Shown one piece after another: positions 45,436 to 57,259 of a stretch of 64,000 bases of DNA. This DNA is from Plectranthus barbatus. Its lineage: Eukaryota; Streptophyta; Magnoliopsida; Lamiales; Lamiaceae. The DNA lies in the NCBI GenBank assembly GCA_026898455.1, contig JAPKLW010000118.1, positions 569,851-633,850 on the forward strand, given 5' to 3'. The position numbers and the translations under genes are program-made. The notes below the pieces were generated by a model. It worked only from the letters and a program-made list of their open reading frames with translations, was not told the DNA's origin and did no database searches. Each line of letters starts with the position of its first letter. Within the stretch, counting starts at the first letter, position 1.

Positions 45436-47467
45436 GCACTAAAAGCAGACTCTGAAGCCACAGTGGTTATTGGAATAGCTATTACATCACACGCCATCTT
45501 TGACAAAATCCTGAACTTCTGATCATTTGATTTCCACCATGAGATCACATCAAATTCACAACTTCCGTTATGTATATAAACTCCTTCCTCAAAATATAAA
45601 TCCAGCTCGGAATTCATATAGACAATACTATCAACATTCTGAATGAAACTGTCGAACTGTCTTCTCGATCTTCTTCCACTCAAAGTGGAAGCACCACAAG
45701 AACTTGAGCTTTCTACTTGAGCATCATTTGTTTTTCCAACGGTTTTAGCTCTTTGATCCTCTACATACTCATTGTAGAGATTGCGTATTGACTCGCGAAC
45801 TGTGGAAACAAGCACATTTCCTTCACTCTCAGACCAAACATTAGCAGCACACCACTCAATCAATTTTATTTTATTTCGAGGATCTTAAACAGCTGCAATA
45901 CAGATCAACAAATTGCAATCTCCCCAGCATTTGTCAAACTTCAATCTCATTTTATCAACTATATCAATCAGAAAAGCCTCACTTCCCACTCTATCCTTCA
46001 TCAGTAGTTGCTAAATATTAATAAGCTCGGGTAAGAAATGATTGCTAGTTTGATATTTCGGAACCTGCATAAAGAATAAATATATGATGTTATTAACTAA
46101 GAATTACTAAAAATAATTAATAAGGGTAATATTGTTGTTTTTCATACCTGAGATTAACTCAGTCACGTCATGAAATTCTTCAAGAAAAGAACAAACCACT
46201 TGAACATTTTTCCATTCGGCCTCACTAAGCAAAGAGTTATACGAATCATCTCTGTATTGATACTTTGGAAAAACTTCTTTAAACTCCAAAGCAGATGAAA
46301 ACGTAAAATATGTTGCATTCCATCTCATGCAAATATCTAGAACTAGCTTCTTAGAAGATAATTCATTTGCTTAGCAATCTCACTAAACATAAGCATTCGT
46401 GCCTCTGATGCTATAACATACTTCACACTTTCACGCACCTTGAAAATAGTTTCCTCAATAGCAGACAAGTCATATTGCACCAAAATATTCAAAATATGTG
46501 TGTAGCATCTTACGTGAAACAATTGGACTCTTAGACGTAAACTACGACCGTATGAAAGGTTTTCCTTTAACAATCGAACACCCATACCATTGTTGGAAGC
46601 ATTATCAACAGTTATTGTCCAAACTTTTTCCTCAATCCCCCACTGTATTAGACACTTTTGAAGCACATCGCATATCATGTGTCCAGTGTGGGGTGGTGGA
46701 ACATCTAAGAAGTTTAAAGTGCGGTTTTGTAAGTTCCAATTTGCATCTATAAAGTAGCATGTCACAACCATATATGAGATTTTCTGATCAGACTTCCGTA
46801 GATCGGTTGTGACACTCACTTTATTCACACTCTTCAATTCTTCCATCAATTTTTTCTTTTCTATAGCAAATGACTCCATACAATCTTTTCTAGATGTAAC
46901 ACGACTAATACTTTGATAAAGGGATTCGTTGACTTCATCAACAAATTAAACAATTCATATTCAATGAATCTAAATGGCAACTCATGCACAATAACCATAT
47001 GAGAAAGCACTTCTCTAATCTTAGCCTGACTAAACACAAAATTTTGTAATGAAGCAACTGATTCTGTGGCATTAATGGTCTTGGTCAAGTTCAGATTTTG
47101 CTGACCCTTCAAGTTGGTTGTTTTTCTAGGGCAACTTTTTATATATCTTCCTAAATGTGCTGTGGAACCTGTGTTATTCATCTTAAGCTTTTTCTTACAA
47201 TAAATACACTCAGTATTAATGGTCAGCATTAATGGTTCAATCCGGAAGAGTTACCTCTTTAAAATCTTCCCATACTTTTGAAGTGCGTTTCCTCTTCTTT
47301 GCAGCAAAGGAAGTGTCCTCGATTTCATCCTCAGTTTGATCATCTTTTTCCACATTTATATTCTGGGTTTCAAGCTCCTGATGACCTTATTGTTCATCTG
47401 ATGGAATTATTACTGGACTTGTGGGGGGATTTTGAGCACTTGTTGTATTAGGATTAGACACAATCTG
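45436..47467 (-). pseudogene. hAT transposase (BED finger type), broken
   Basis: An acceptor-like tttgcag at about 47,468 opens the frame. KKRKRTSKVWEDFKEV (about 47,300) leads into a BED zinc finger (CIYCKKKLKMNNT, then HLGRYIKSC). The core has VSVTTDLRKSD (first acidic residue; the usual W after TTD-L is R), TVDNASNN (second) and FHVRCYTHILNILVQ. An intron at about 46,148-46,067 (cag|gtatga to ttatgcag) joins to FDKCWGDCNLLICIA and finally the dimerisation region with WWKSNDQKFRILSKMACDVI and ASESAFSA. There are stops after HFLPELINI and before DPRNKIK, and frame changes near 46,340 and 46,870. The C-terminus is cut off at 45,436 by the copia LTR. Confidence 0.88.
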
Positions 47468-48149
47468 CAAAGTAATGAAGAATTTAAAGATCATCAACTT
47501 GACATGCTTGCTACAGATACAGATTGTATGAAAAGCATAAACATTAATCAGCAATTCTCACAATTCATAATTGAACTCTTTTCAAGAATATGAGTTTAGT
47601 TTGACTAACAAGCAAAACCCGTCGCAGATAGCTACCTAACTTCTGACAATTTTCTTGAATTTTAACAAATTGATTGTAACTACTTGTTTGTGATGGGATT
47701 GAAATAAAAATACTCCGTAAATACATGATATTAATTCCGTTAAAGAAAATTATGTCTGCTTTCTATATTTTTTCTATGAATTAAAGAGTTCATTCTCTAT
47801 TGAAGTCAAAAGGAAAGCCGTACATTGATGAGAATGGCATTAGAATACCTCTCCTCGCAGGCTTTAATGCCCCTCTCTCTCGGATTTCATAATGTAGAAA
47901 ATTCGTTTTGGCTATAACAAGAATTCTTTCTCATCTTAGAAGACACCACCAATAATGAATGTAATTATAAAAATGTAAACCATTTCATGCCCATGGATTA
48001 AGCATGACTGAAAGAATCTCAAATGCAAAAGTCTCCAATGTTTATTACCAGATAAGTAAAATTCCATGCTATATATTCATAAGGGAAAATTAAAATTATA
48101 AACATGTATAAAAGTCTATATCAGTCAACTAATATGATTCTAGCTCTTA
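47468..48149. other. No gene seen
   Basis: AT-rich DNA that may be the 5' part of the hAT element. No terminal inverted repeat could be identified. Confidence 0.4.
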
Positions 48150-49083
48150 GACCATCTCCATCCCTACTGCATACCCAAACCCATACTAAAATTTTGAGTT
48201 TTTTTTGCTCCAACCCTACACCAAACAAGAACCCATTTTGAGTTTTTTCTCCTCACTCTCCTCCCAAGACTGCAAATATGCAGTTACACTGTACATACTG
48301 CATTTTTCTTATTTATTTGTATTTTAGTCCTTTGACCAATGGTATTTATTTTTTTCTTTTTAATTTGTATTGTGTGATGCAACTATTTGTACAAATTTAC
48401 TTCATGTTTTGTTGTCATTTGTTTTTTTTTAATTTTATTCAAACTCAAAATTTTTCTAATTTTTTATTTTTTAATAAATATTGAAATAATAATCACACAA
48501 TAAAAAAATAGAATGCAGTAATTGAACACATAATGCAATTTTTTTTTAAATTTTCATTCTAGTCCTTTTACTTGTTAATTTTTATTTTCTAGATTTTTAT
48601 TTTCTTGTTCTTTTAAATTTTTCATTTTGTTGTTCTTTTAAAATTTGCATTTTCTAGTTTTTAAATTTTCATTTTGTTTGTTTTTTTTTATATTTTGTCA
48701 AAAAAAAAAATTCTTTCAATTTTTTCCTAGTGTCTTTTAAGTTGATTTATAATTTTGATTTTTAAATAAATGTTAAAATAATTTTCTTTTTTAATTAATT
48801 AGAGATTAAATATATAATTATATATTAATAATATTTATATTCATTAATGATTAATCATATTATAATAACTTATTTCATTGAATTTAATAAAGGGATTGAA
48901 TTGTAAATTTGATAAATATATTGGTAGTATTTGAAAAGTTTAAAAAGTTGAAAAAAGAAAGAATATGCTGAGAATATTCTTTTGGGTTTGAGTTTGGTGT
49001 TTTGGGATGGAGATAAATTACTGTTTGATTTGATATTTACTGCATTTTGGGTTTGAGTTTGGTGTTTCGGGTTGGAGATGGCC
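48150..49083. mobile_element. PIF/Harbinger-type MITE
   Basis: 934 bp flanked by TTA (48,147-48,149 and 49,084-49,086). Inverted ends start gaccatctcca and, in reverse complement, ggccatctccaaccc, and extend into cccaaacccat / caaactcaaaccc. The TTA duplication and GGCCATCTCCA end fit the Tourist/Harbinger group. The inside is AT-rich with no gene. Confidence 0.82.
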
Positions 49084-49121
49084 TTAGTTCATACCACGTT
49101 GGAGAACAGAGATGCCGGTAC

Positions 49122-49321
49122 TGCAGTGGCGGATCTAGGAATTTATAATTGGGGATACAATATAGAAATAAAATTAAAATGGGGATAAATTATGTGAAGA
49201 TATCTATAATAATATGTGAAGATATATATAATTAATAATAAAAATACATATATAATAAAAATAAAAAATAAAATTTGGGGGTACAGTGGTACCCCCAAGT
49301 TATAACGTAGATACGCCCCTG
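49122..49321. mobile_element. hAT-type MITE, 200 bp
   Basis: Ends (tg)cagtggcggatcta and tagatacgcccctg form a 14-bp inverted repeat with two differences. The flanks gccggtac (49,114-49,121) and gccggtag (49,322-49,329) form an 8-bp duplication differing at one base. Confidence 0.75.
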
Positions 49322-49499
49322 GCCGGTAGCGAAGACAAAGGCAGCGAGAGAGAAGATGGACGCCGGTCACGGGGCCGAACGGAAGGGAGATAGAGAGGAG
49401 GTGCAGCGGGAGAATTTGGAATGGGGGCAGCGGGTGATCGTGCGTGGGAAGCTATGGATTTGAATTAGGAATTTTAGGTTTAATATACATTTTATTTTG

Positions 49500-49990
49500 T
49501 TTGATATTAAAATTGTATATTTTCTATATTTTAAATATGTGACTTAAATTTAATAAAAATAATATCAAACAATCATTGTATATTGTTAATATATTATTGC
49601 ATTTTTTAAGATGTTTTTATCTATATAAATAAAATAAATTTCTCATTAAATTAATTATTTCCATTTTAAAAGTAATTAAATTGATTAAGTGAATCCTTAA
49701 AAATGGCATGTATCTAATAAATTATATTTGAAATAAATATATTCATTGTTAATTTAATATTTATTTTAATTTTCAAATATATTAGATTTTTTATATGTTA
49801 AAATTATCAATTTCTCATTATTATTATTAGACAAATATGAATATGATAATGTAATAATAAAATCTTATAAGTTGTTTTCATTTTTATATCAAATTAATAA
49901 TTAATTTGATAAAATGAATCTTTAAAATGTATCTATCGAATAAATTATATTCAAAATCGAACTCGAACATGGTCGCAAGCTTGGCGAATC
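49500..49990 (+). repeat. Direct repeat, copy 1
   Basis: Matches 52,620-53,200 over several hundred bases (for example aatggcatgtatctaataaa and gaactcgaacatg(g/t)tcgcaag). It is probably an old transposon copy; the TCGAG-rich end seen in copy 2 is cut short here. Confidence 0.7.
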
Positions 49991-50502
49991 AAATATATCC
50001 AAATAATTTATATAAATCTATATGTACTAAGAGTTTGTTTAAATTATGAATAAATATCTTACTTTTCGATGATGTGTACATCTTTAAAAAATAATATTAA
50101 ATTTTAATTATTTATACGTGATTAATGTTAAAATTAAAGTTTGTGTTAGATGATAATCATATGTGAATATTAAAAAATTGTAGCACTGCCAAATCAAATG
50201 AAGTAAAACAATAGTGTGTGTATCTTAAAATGTACATTAATATTTGTTTATTAAGTAATTACAACTTAATTATTTGTCTTCATTATATATGTTTATTTAA
50301 TTTTCCATTATCTATATATTTTTTTAAAAAATATTAGAATCTAATTAATTATAAAGATGGATATGTATAAATACATCACAAATGCAAAATATTCTATTAT
50401 TCTTAAAACAATTATATTATAATAATATATTTTTTTATTTAATAAAATGATCACCTTAATTTAAAAAATGTGACGTGTATATATATATATATATATATAT
50501 AT

Positions 50503-50587
50503 GAGAGTGATCAAATGAGAACTCTCCTTANNNNNNNNNNTATATATATATATATATATGAGAGTGATCAAATGAGAACTCTCCTTA
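50503..50587 (+). other. Duplicate sequence flanking a 10-base gap
   Basis: The 28-base element end starting gagagtgatcaaatgagaac occurs at 50,503-50,530 and again at 50,560-50,587, separated by 10 N (50,531-50,540) and a TA run. This looks like two contig ends that overlap but were not merged. Confidence 0.85.
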
Positions 50588-52362
50588 CCATGTGAATATA
50601 AGAACCAATTTCGGCTTTCTAAATTGGTGATCCAACGCTCAAGACTAAATAAATTCCGTCTTGCATTATGGTATAGTAAAACATGCATTAAAGGGTAATT
50701 TTGTAATATTTCTCTCTCTCCTCTAACATCATCCTAAATCTTTAAATGACCATAACACCTTCAATTTAGATTATTTTTTCATGTATCATATATCAAATTA
50801 AAGGTAATTTAATTATCTTTCAAAGAAAATCTCTATTGCATATGTTTCGATTTTAAAATCATCGTAAAAAATTAAAATTAGTGATTATATGCATAATTCT
50901 CGTAACAGTATATGAATTCTTATATAATGAATGAAGTTGCACAATTTTATGCATGAGTTATTGTATATAATGCAGAATATGATAGATAAAATGCAATATG
51001 TTTTTTCAAGCGAGATTAACAAAAAAATTAAAATTCTTATCTTTGCATACCGTAGAAAATATTATAGTTGTTATAAATGTTGATCATACATTACCTATTT
51101 TTAATTATGTAATTTTTTTATATTATATAAATGTATATTATTATATTATATAATGCATGTTTGTTATGCATATAATGAATGTTTGCTAGGTATATAATGC
51201 ATATCGATGTCAAAATAATGCGTTCCACGGCGTATCGATTCACATTAAAAAAAGATTAACACAATAAACATTCAAATATTTATTATAACTATAATTATAA
51301 ATAGTTTGATGCACGAATAAGAATTTATATATGACAAGAATCTTTGAGAAAATTAATAATAGATATGTTTCAATCTAAGAGATTAGAGAATTTTCCTTAT
51401 TTATTATTTTCTATATTAATTAAGATATTTTCCATATCAATTTTAATATGAATATCTTATGTTTAGTGCATATAGTTCTATTTTTCTCTCTCTTAAAATT
51501 ATAAATATCATAATTCTTTTAATTTAAATTATTTTTTAATGTACCAAAATAATATAATTTTATTATTTTTAAACTAAATCTCTATTGCACATGTTTAGTG
51601 GGAGTAAACTATGTAACTAATGAAAATTATTAATCTTATGCACAAATCAAATAACGTATGTATGATAATGTAAGTAAAATAATTTTGCTCTAAAATAAAA
51701 GTAATACACTATAGTTCTGATTAAAACATCATCGTAAATATAAAAATTAGTGATTATATGCATAATTCTTGTAACAGTACACGAATTCTTATATAAAGAA
51801 TGTAGTTGTACAATATAATGCATGAAGTTATAGTATATAATGCAGAATATGATAGATAAAACGCAACATATTTTTTTCAGCGAAATCATCATTTATCATT
51901 ATATTTGCACTTGTTATGCATTATATAGTAGTAACATACACATTATAATGAAAGTAATATAATTTTTCTTTAAAATAAAAGTAATACCATATATAATGCA
52001 CGAAGTAATACCGTATAATGATAGTAATATTGTTCTCAAATAAGAGTAATACCATATTATAATGCAGAAAGATGTTTGTTAGATATATAAGGAATGTTAC
52101 GTATATAATGCATGTTTCCTAGGTAGATAATGCATGTTTCTTATGCATATAATGCATATTTGTTAGATATATAATGTTTGTCGAGGCTGAATATGCAAAC
52201 AAAATCTTAAATAAGTACAAAATGACAAAAATACCCTACAATGCAGGTTTTTTGAGATAAAATGACCGAAAATTTTAGTAAAATCCTGAGCGTTCATTCA
52301 TCAAAATCAATGGCGAAGATTGGTTCTTATTTCTTATGGTAAGAGTCGTTCTCACTGGATCG
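50560..52362. mobile_element. Non-autonomous Mutator-like element in (TA)n
   Basis: About 1.8 kb with imperfect inverted ends: the left has gtgatcaaatgagaac and ataagaaccaat, and the right in reverse complement has gatccagtgagaac, cttaccataagaaataag and aaccaat. TA microsatellites flank both sides. There is no coding region. Two internal segments of about 160 bp (50,860-51,015 and 51,725-51,890) are direct duplicates, and ata(t)aatgcat(a/g)tttgttagat-like words recur. The ends match the terminus of the large MULE at 57,254. Confidence 0.65.

Positions 52363-52420
<58 letters not shown>
52363..52420. repeat. (TA)n(TG)n microsatellite
   Basis: TA units followed by about 18 TG units up to 52,420, at the right border of the preceding element. 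Confidence 0.95.
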
Positions 52421-52424
<4 letters not shown>

Positions 52425-52442
52425 ACATGAAACAATCAACTG

Positions 52443-52600
52443 AAGCTGCTCAATTTTATTTATTTTTTTATAAAAAAAATTAACATTAATTAAACACACA
52501 CGCCCTACATGTCCCCATGAAAGTTCGAACCCATGACCTATTGGTTATAAGTAGAGTGCTTCTACCACTGCACACCGAACAAGGGACAAGCTGCTCAATT
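52443..52600 (-). mobile_element. tRNA-derived SINE (minus strand) with target-site duplication
   Basis: Body 52,456-52,587. On the minus strand it has an A-box-like TGTGCAGTGGTAGA (52,574-52,561), a B box GGGTTCGAAC (52,532-52,523), a short unique part and a T/A-rich tail. It is flanked by a perfect 13-bp duplication aagctgctcaatt (52,443-52,455 and 52,588-52,600). Its sequence differs from the SINE at 20,028, so it is a second family or a diverged copy. Confidence 0.88.
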
Positions 52601-52619
52601 ATCCTAAAATTCATATTTT

Positions 52620-53352
52620 TAAAATAAAATAAAATTATTATCTTAAGATTTAAATATGTGACTTAGATTTAATAACAATAATATCAAACAATCATACTAT
52701 ATATAGATTGTTAATATATTATTGCATTTTTAAAGATGTTTTTATCTATATAAATAAAATAAATTTCTCATTAAATTAATTATTTTCATTTTTAAAATTA
52801 ATTAAATTGATTAAGTGAATCCTTAAAAATGGCATGTATCTAATAAATTATATTTGAAATAAATATATTCATTGTTAATTTAATATTTACTTTAATTTTC
52901 AAATAGATTAGATTTTTTATATGTTAATATTATCAATTTATCATCATTATTATTATTAGACAAATACGAATATGATAATGTAATAATAAAATATTATAAA
53001 AATAAGAAAATATATTAATATAAAATTTAATTAAAAAATAACTTGTAAAGAAGCTTATTATCGAGCATACTTTTGAACAATTAAATGAGCCTGCTTAAGA
53101 GCCTCGCAAGCCTGTAGACGAGCCTGTTCGTGAACATGTTCGATTTTGAGCTCTGCTTGAGTACGAACTCGAACATGTTCGCAAGCCTGACGAATCGAGT
53201 ATATATGTGCTCGAGCTCGGTTCGACCATTTTATCGAGCTCGAAAAAAAGCTCGAGCTCGGTTCGTTTATCAAACGATCGAACTTCGGACGAACTTTTTT
53301 CGAATCGATCTCCGAGTATCTCACGAGTAGCTCTACTCATTTACACCCCTAC
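52620..53352 (+). mobile_element. Direct repeat copy 2 with hAT-like TCGAG-rich end
   Basis: The first half repeats 49,500-49,990. The right part (53,040-53,352) is dense in cgagctcg and gttcga motifs and ends catttacacccct; the reverse complement, aggggtgtaaatgag, is a typical hAT-like terminus. The left terminus was not identified. Frames here are repeat artefacts. Confidence 0.55.
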
Positions 53353-53625
53353 GTAGATATGATAATTCTTGAGCATAGTTCGCAGTAACCTCATCTTTGT
53401 TGATCTTCTGTGGTATTAATTTATAGACGCGATGGGAGACTTTTGGGAGTTTGAAATCTATCCATTGAGTAGAGAACGTGTACTCCAATTCTTCTGACTT
53501 TTTGCAATTTTCTATCATTTCAAGGACTTTTCATCATAACGATTCCCATTAAGTCCGAGTTTCGATTGATTTTCTATGTCTTTACTAAGTTCTGAAACCT
53601 TAGTCTTTTTGTCTCAAGTAATTCA
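53335..53625 (-). pseudogene. Unidentified coding-like fragment, part 1
   Basis: The minus-strand frame 53,518-53,333 reads MIENCKKSEELEYTFSTQW and IDFKLPKVSHRVYKLIPQK. Upstream, in a shifted frame, comes KTKVSELSKDIENQSKLG. It is charged and coiled-coil-like. The sequence resumes beyond the solo LTR as LKTECEPEDIKTISVEKK (55,175-55,086). I do not recognise the protein. It could be a broken host gene or an old gag-pol spacer. Confidence 0.35.
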
Positions 53626-55085
53626 TGATGGATTTATATACTGAAAGCATTATGATTGGTTTATTATGTACAAGGTCGATTGGTTAATATACTGGGAATC
53701 ATAAATATTGTATGTTCATCTCCTGTTTGAATTAACAAACATGTGTCCCAAACGCAATCATCCTCTTATCTCGTCGATAGGGAAATCATACGGTGTGTAG
53801 TAGATCACGGAAGATCGTATGGATCGTTTGACCTAGCGAGATATAAATGGTTATCACAGCTGAGACAGTTCCAAGATAAACTGTCGGTGTAGGCTGCAGC
53901 ATACGCGGTAATAAGCATCTTATCTTGGATGACTTGGTATGCTGGTGTGGGGCACACATTGATAAGGACCTAAGTTGAGATCGATTCTTTTATCTGACAT
54001 TAAATGAATCCATATCTTTATGGCTTGATGAGGTCCTAAACCTAAATGAAGGTACGGAAGTATATGCAGATTGTGTATCACTTTGAGTTGCAGTGAAAGG
54101 CTCTAGTTGAGCTTGTATATCTGTATCTTGGGTGATAGCAGTTTGTGTATGACTGTCTGGTACCGAAACTAGGTAACCACATCCAGTATAGGATGGTGAC
54201 ATTCCCTGAGCAGCTCAAAAGGTTCGTTAGGCTAAAGTCCTGCAGGCTGATTAAGTTCAAGCATAAGTGAAAATATTTAAGTGGATTGACTAAGGAATAT
54301 AAGATGTTAATTAATTAAATAGCTTGTCAGAGCTTAAATTAATTAACGAATGTTTGTAACCTTTAATGTGGGGATAAACCCAGCCCATGCAACCCGTACC
54401 TCAAAACGTGGTAGCAAATAGGTAGGACGGTATTGATTCTCTGGTGGAATGAATCAATATTAATTAATTAATTATATTCTGGGTTGAATATGAGAATTAA
54501 TTAATTGATAGACCTTATTTGCTATTTGCATTATGGTCCCTGGTCTGGCCCATGAAACTCAGGCCCAATAGAAGTCAAGAATTTTCCTATAAATAGGCCT
54601 CTATTCATCAGATCTCAACACACCACAAGATCATATGTTGCACATAGCAAACCATATTTTGGGAGTTGTGGTGATCGACTGATCTGATAAACGAGGAGGA
54701 AATTCTACTTCTCAACCGGGCGAGGAACCCGAAGGGAATCTTCACCAGATATTCAGATTGGAGTTGGGATACAGATCAGAAGATCAGATTAGAAGGATCT
54801 TCTTTCTTCTCTCCCTCATTGTTTTCGAAAATATTGTTTTATTTTCATAGACTTAATTCATTGATCTGTTAGAAATAAATCTTTGTGCGTGGGAAAACGA
54901 TCGAGGATCAAATCTCTACGCACTCGTTCTTCAGGTTTCTACAACCCAGGTATTCCACATAAACCCCTTATGCATAATCATAGTAGCATGCTAGGAATAA
55001 TCATAGACATGAGAATTTATTTTTGATATTTCAATTAACGATCCTTGGCAAACGGACTTCGTGATTCAGTTCATGAATCCCTTCA
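53626..55085 (+). repeat. Solo copia LTR, family A
   Basis: 1,460 bp from TGATGGATTTATATACTG to ATCCCTTCA, a near full-length match in opposite orientation to 141-1,606. Flanks attca (53,621-53,625) and agtca (55,086-55,090) agree at 4 of 5 bases. There is no primer-binding site or polypurine tract beside it, as expected for LTR-LTR recombination. TATA box ctataaatagg at 54,588-54,598. Confidence 0.9.
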
Positions 55086-55632
55086 AGTCACTTGATATAG
55101 CTCAACTGATTTATTCCTTTTTTTCTCCACCGAAATTGTCTTTATATCTTCAGGCTCACACTCAGTCTTTAACTGTTAAATTAAGTCACTTATTTAATTG
55201 ATATCTCACAGACTGACTAAACGTTAGTTATGTAAAACTTTGACTAGTCTTCTCTTTAACTAGCGTGAGCTAATTCCTAAATTTATCACAATTCAATGAA
55301 CCTATGCAAATGATACATGTTTAGAAACACTTTATTGAACTAGTTCTATTTAGTCAGATTTTTTATACGACTTTCGACTAACTTGATTTAACACATCAAA
55401 ACTATATATTTTCGTTAGTTTTTTTTAACGAATAAAATTTGGTCATATATTTACAAAGTTAAAACTAATTTAGTTATTGAATTGAAAATAAATGTTAATT
55501 TGTATTAAATTTAAAATATATAGAATTTAAGCTATAATTAATATTTGATCATTAAGCACCTCCAAAATCATTATTGAAGTATTGCGGACATAAATTTATT
55601 GCGCACATAATTAAACAATCACATAGTGAGAA
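55086..55632. other. Coding-like fragment, part 2, and AT-rich spacer
   Basis: 55,086-55,175 on the minus strand continues the unidentified coding-like fragment (see 53,335-53,625). The rest is AT-rich with no recognised feature. Confidence 0.35.
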
Positions 55633-57227
55633 TGTAATATCCCGGATTTAAATATGATTGTTAATGCTTAATTAATTGAATAAATAAAATAATTATATTA
55701 TATTATTTAAATTATTTTGATTTTAGAAATGAGAAATGACATCCAATGAGATAGGAGTATCTGTTTCTAATGTGCAATATACCAATGAGTTCGTTTCGTG
55801 AAAACCTAAGTGACCGTGAAGTCACATTTTCCAAAAGAAAATCGAGTGCAGCGAATTATTATTTAAGAATAATAATATCGCATTTAAATTCATAACTTGC
55901 ACTCGGAAGGTCCATATCTTAAACTGAAGTAAGGAATGCTTGGAATTAAAATATGGAAGGATATGAAATGATTGATATAATTTTCTGAGACCCGGGTGAT
56001 GTATTATAATTTATTGAATTTTGAGAAATTGGACAATACTTATATCTCCAAAAATTTGGAAAATAATATGAACGAGATAGATTCATTAAATGAAACATTT
56101 TCGTATAATTGCATGTTTAATCGAAAGAATGCAATTCAAATTGTAAACCCAAAAAGATGAATTAACAGAGGAAATTACACCTGAATTGAGGTGGAGGGAA
56201 AATTCTTCACGATGAAGAAACTCACCACGTAGCATATTATGGGCGGCAGCTATTGAATTATTGTGGCAAACAATTATGAGGCGGTGATGAGTGTGTGTAA
56301 TTTCCAAATATTGAAGTAACCAAAACAAAGTTATTTTCATTTCATTTCCACCATTTTCCACCTTTTTGCAAACAACCACCCACACCCCCGCGCGAACACC
56401 ACCATCGCTGCACCATCTTCTTCAATCTTTTTCGGCCACCTCAGTCTGCCTCCAGCCAAACCACTACCACCCGTTCGTAGCTTGTGTTCCAAGGATTACA
56501 CAGAGTTTGAGAACGCTCAATTTCGTCAAGAATTGAAGGAGATATTCGAGCTTGAAGACGACCGTCGGTAAGTCGATACGGTTTCGATAACGACGTAAAA
56601 CTTGTGTTTTCCAACGTTAAAATTGAGTTTGGTTTATATATTTGTGTTTCTCATGTTATAGAGCTAATTTTGGTATAAAGATTCGACCACCCCAGCCACC
56701 GAAACGCCGCCGTCGGAGTCGAACCACCACCACTCACGCCACCCTGTTGATGCCTGTTTTCTGATCACCGCCGTGAACATCCGGCCGAGTAACTATCGTC
56801 CGTGCGTAGCCCTATCTGCAAGGATCACGTGGAGCTTGGAATTGCTCCAATCCGTCAGAAACGTGTGAGATATTGGCCCAGTTTTTGGCCCCACCGGTAA
56901 GTCAATAATGTTACGGTATTCGTATGAAACTCGTATTAAACGACGATGAAGCGGAGATTTGTTTACATATTCGTGTTCCTTGTATTTTTAGGAGCATTTT
57001 GGTACCAAAGATCCCACTACCCCCATCTCCGAAAAGTCAAACCCACTGCCACCAACCCCATTTTCGCCGGTGAGTTTCCTCCTTCCAGTTTCCGGAGAGT
57101 TTTCCATTTTCCTAGTAGTTTGAACGAATGTTTAGACTCTTGTTATATTTTTGAGCATGTTGGGATGTGGTTCAGTGGTTGGAGTTGGTCGGATTCCGAC
57201 CGGTGAAGTATGATTGTCGACGCAGCC
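55633..57227 (+). repeat. Tekay-like gypsy LTR, interrupted
   Basis: Starts TGTAATATCCCGGATTT, the usual start of Tekay-type chromovirus LTRs, and contains the exon-like CG-rich stretch with caccgttcgtagc-type phrases often seen in them. Its 3' part is interrupted by the (TA)n tract and the large MULE. Apparent short frames such as 56,946-57,206 do not resemble known proteins. Confidence 0.55.
56470..57080 (+). repeat. Two-unit tandem duplication, about 320 bp per unit
   Basis: Shared landmarks in order: cgt(t/g)cgtagc, caaggat(t/c)acacgg-like, gct(c)caatt(c)cgtcag, ccggtaagtc, acgacg, and tggta(t/c)(a/c)aagat followed by ccacc. Unit 1 runs about 56,470-56,740 and unit 2 about 56,795-57,060. 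The units have diverged substantially. Confidence 0.6.

Positions 57228-57253
<26 letters not shown>
57228..57253. repeat. (TA)n tract at MULE insertion site
   Basis: Thirteen TA units directly before the element terminus gggtagtgatcagg. Confidence 0.9.

Positions 57254-57259
<6 letters not shown>

Noticed and set aside
48278..48484. 68-codon Phe/Tyr-rich frame
   Set aside because: T-rich interior of the Harbinger-type MITE; no protein features beyond composition.
53058..53340. Overlapping frames with Glu/Arg/Ser-rich repeats
   Set aside because: Generated by the palindromic cgagctcg repeats of a hAT-like terminus.
56946..57206. 86-codon frame with a hydrophobic start resembling a signal anchor
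   Set aside because: Lies in the second unit of the duplicated Tekay-like LTR segment and has no homologue that I recognise.
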